Assembly (NCBI GenBank): GCA_002104895.1 | Contig: MCFG01000097.1 | Span: 1-17,500 of the forward strand | Source of the DNA: Anaeromyces robustus | Lineage: Eukaryota > Neocallimastigomycota > Neocallimastigomycetes > Neocallimastigales > Neocallimastigaceae | Direction of reading: 5' to 3' | DNA: 17,500 nucleotides | In this document: in pieces, positions 17,141 through 17,500 of the stretch | Layout: each line of letters starts with the position of its first letter | Numbering within the stretch: the first letter of the stretch is position 1 | Notes under the pieces: generated by a model | The model's input: the letters and a program-made list of their open reading frames with translations, nothing else | Database searches by the model: none | Told to the model about the DNA's origin: nothing | Translations under genes and position numbers: made by a program

Positions 17141-17500
17141 ATGAATATCATTAAGAAAATTAAAAACGATAAAATTTTATTGGCACTTGTTATTATTTTT
17201 ATTTTGGAAGTCGTGACATGTATATTACGTTATAAAAAATATGTATCATGGTATTTTTATGATATTTGCGTTTACTTACATTATTGGGACGATTATCATT
17301 GTTTATATCCCCCCTATGAAAATAAAATAACAAAAGAATCCTGTAATGCTTTAGCAGGAATTAGCCGTGAATTTCCCAGATATAGTGATAGTTCAAATAT
17401 ACCTTTTTTTATAGATCAAACACTCGCACAGGGTATTATGGTCATTAGCATTTTGAATTTTTTAATTGCTATCATTTGTCTTCTTTATGATAAAAAAAGT
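17141..17500 (+). CDS. Unrecognised membrane protein, 5' part (open at window end)
   Basis: ATG at 17141 opens 120 codons without a stop up to the window edge. An in-frame TAA lies 18 bases upstream (17123-17125), and the start has an A-rich leader (GAAAAGAAA). The N-terminus is basic (MNIIKKIKNDK). A hydrophobic segment follows at residues 12-29 (ILLALVIIFILEVVTCIL). Then comes a polar loop of about 65 residues rich in aromatic residues with several Cys (YWDDYHCLYPPYE, ESCNALAGI), and a second hydrophobic segment at about 97-116 (GIMVISILNFLIAI) ending in basic residues. This suggests at least two membrane passes with a Cys-bearing loop, possibly extracellular or lumenal. Base composition is less AT-rich and more protein-like than its surroundings. 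I do not recognise the family. It may be the first exon of a longer multi-pass protein. Confidence 0.6.
   Translation, partial: MNIIKKIKNDKILLALVIIFILEVVTCILRYKKYVSWYFYDICVYLHYWDDYHCLYPPYENKITKESCNALAGISREFPRYSDSSNIPFFIDQTLAQGIMVISILNFLIAIICLLYDKKS

Overview
The window looks like repeat-dense nuclear DNA of a very AT-rich eukaryote. It has long A/T homopolymers, (TTTA)n arrays, Asn-rich coding sequence, standard stop codons, and both Ty3/gypsy (chromodomain-bearing) and Ty1/copia LTR retrotransposons. An early-diverging fungus is the best fit, for example an anaerobic gut fungus (Neocallimastigomycota). This is an inference from composition and element types; no rRNA or conserved housekeeping gene fixes the taxon.

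Layout. 1-706: an LTR reading rightwards, whose left edge lies outside the window. 707-4392: a leftward, broken Ty3/gypsy element (element A). It keeps a gag C-terminus, a strong predicted -1 frameshift signal, protease, reverse transcriptase, RNase H and most of integrase. It has been hit three times: by the 1-706 LTR inside integrase, by a solo LTR (1618-2181) with a perfect 5-bp target duplication at the RNase H/integrase boundary, and by element B in gag. 4393-11335: a nearly intact 6.9-kb rightward Ty3/gypsy chromovirus (element B). Its two LTRs appear to differ only in homopolymer lengths, and one 1,497-codon ORF encodes gag-protease-RT-RNase H-integrase-chromodomain. 11336-14751: the 3' half of a Ty1/copia element, joined directly to the LTR of element B. 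It has a 500-codon Asn-rich region, RT, an internally deleted RNase H, a polypurine tract and its 3' LTR. 14752-17140: gene-poor low-complexity DNA with tandem arrays and one less AT-rich island carrying a 19-bp inverted repeat. 17141-17500: the start of an unrecognised membrane-protein gene that runs off the window.

How it fits together. Element A is oldest. Element B should carry one 5-bp duplication of a single target, but its left flank is element A gag and its right flank is copia coding sequence. The block was therefore probably assembled by recombination between two copies of family B, or it is an assembly join. The three gypsy-type LTRs, although divergent, share terminal TGTAAC/TTACA (seen at both ends only where both ends are present), a tRNA-like A-box/B-box pair, a TATA box and a related motif downstream of it. 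In element B this motif is complementary to the bases right after the 5' LTR, which suggests Tf1/sushi-type self-priming.

The points most worth following are the -1 frameshift cassette of element A, the self-priming pair, the covarying tRNA-like hairpins at LTR ends, and the abrupt codon-use switch inside the element B ORF.
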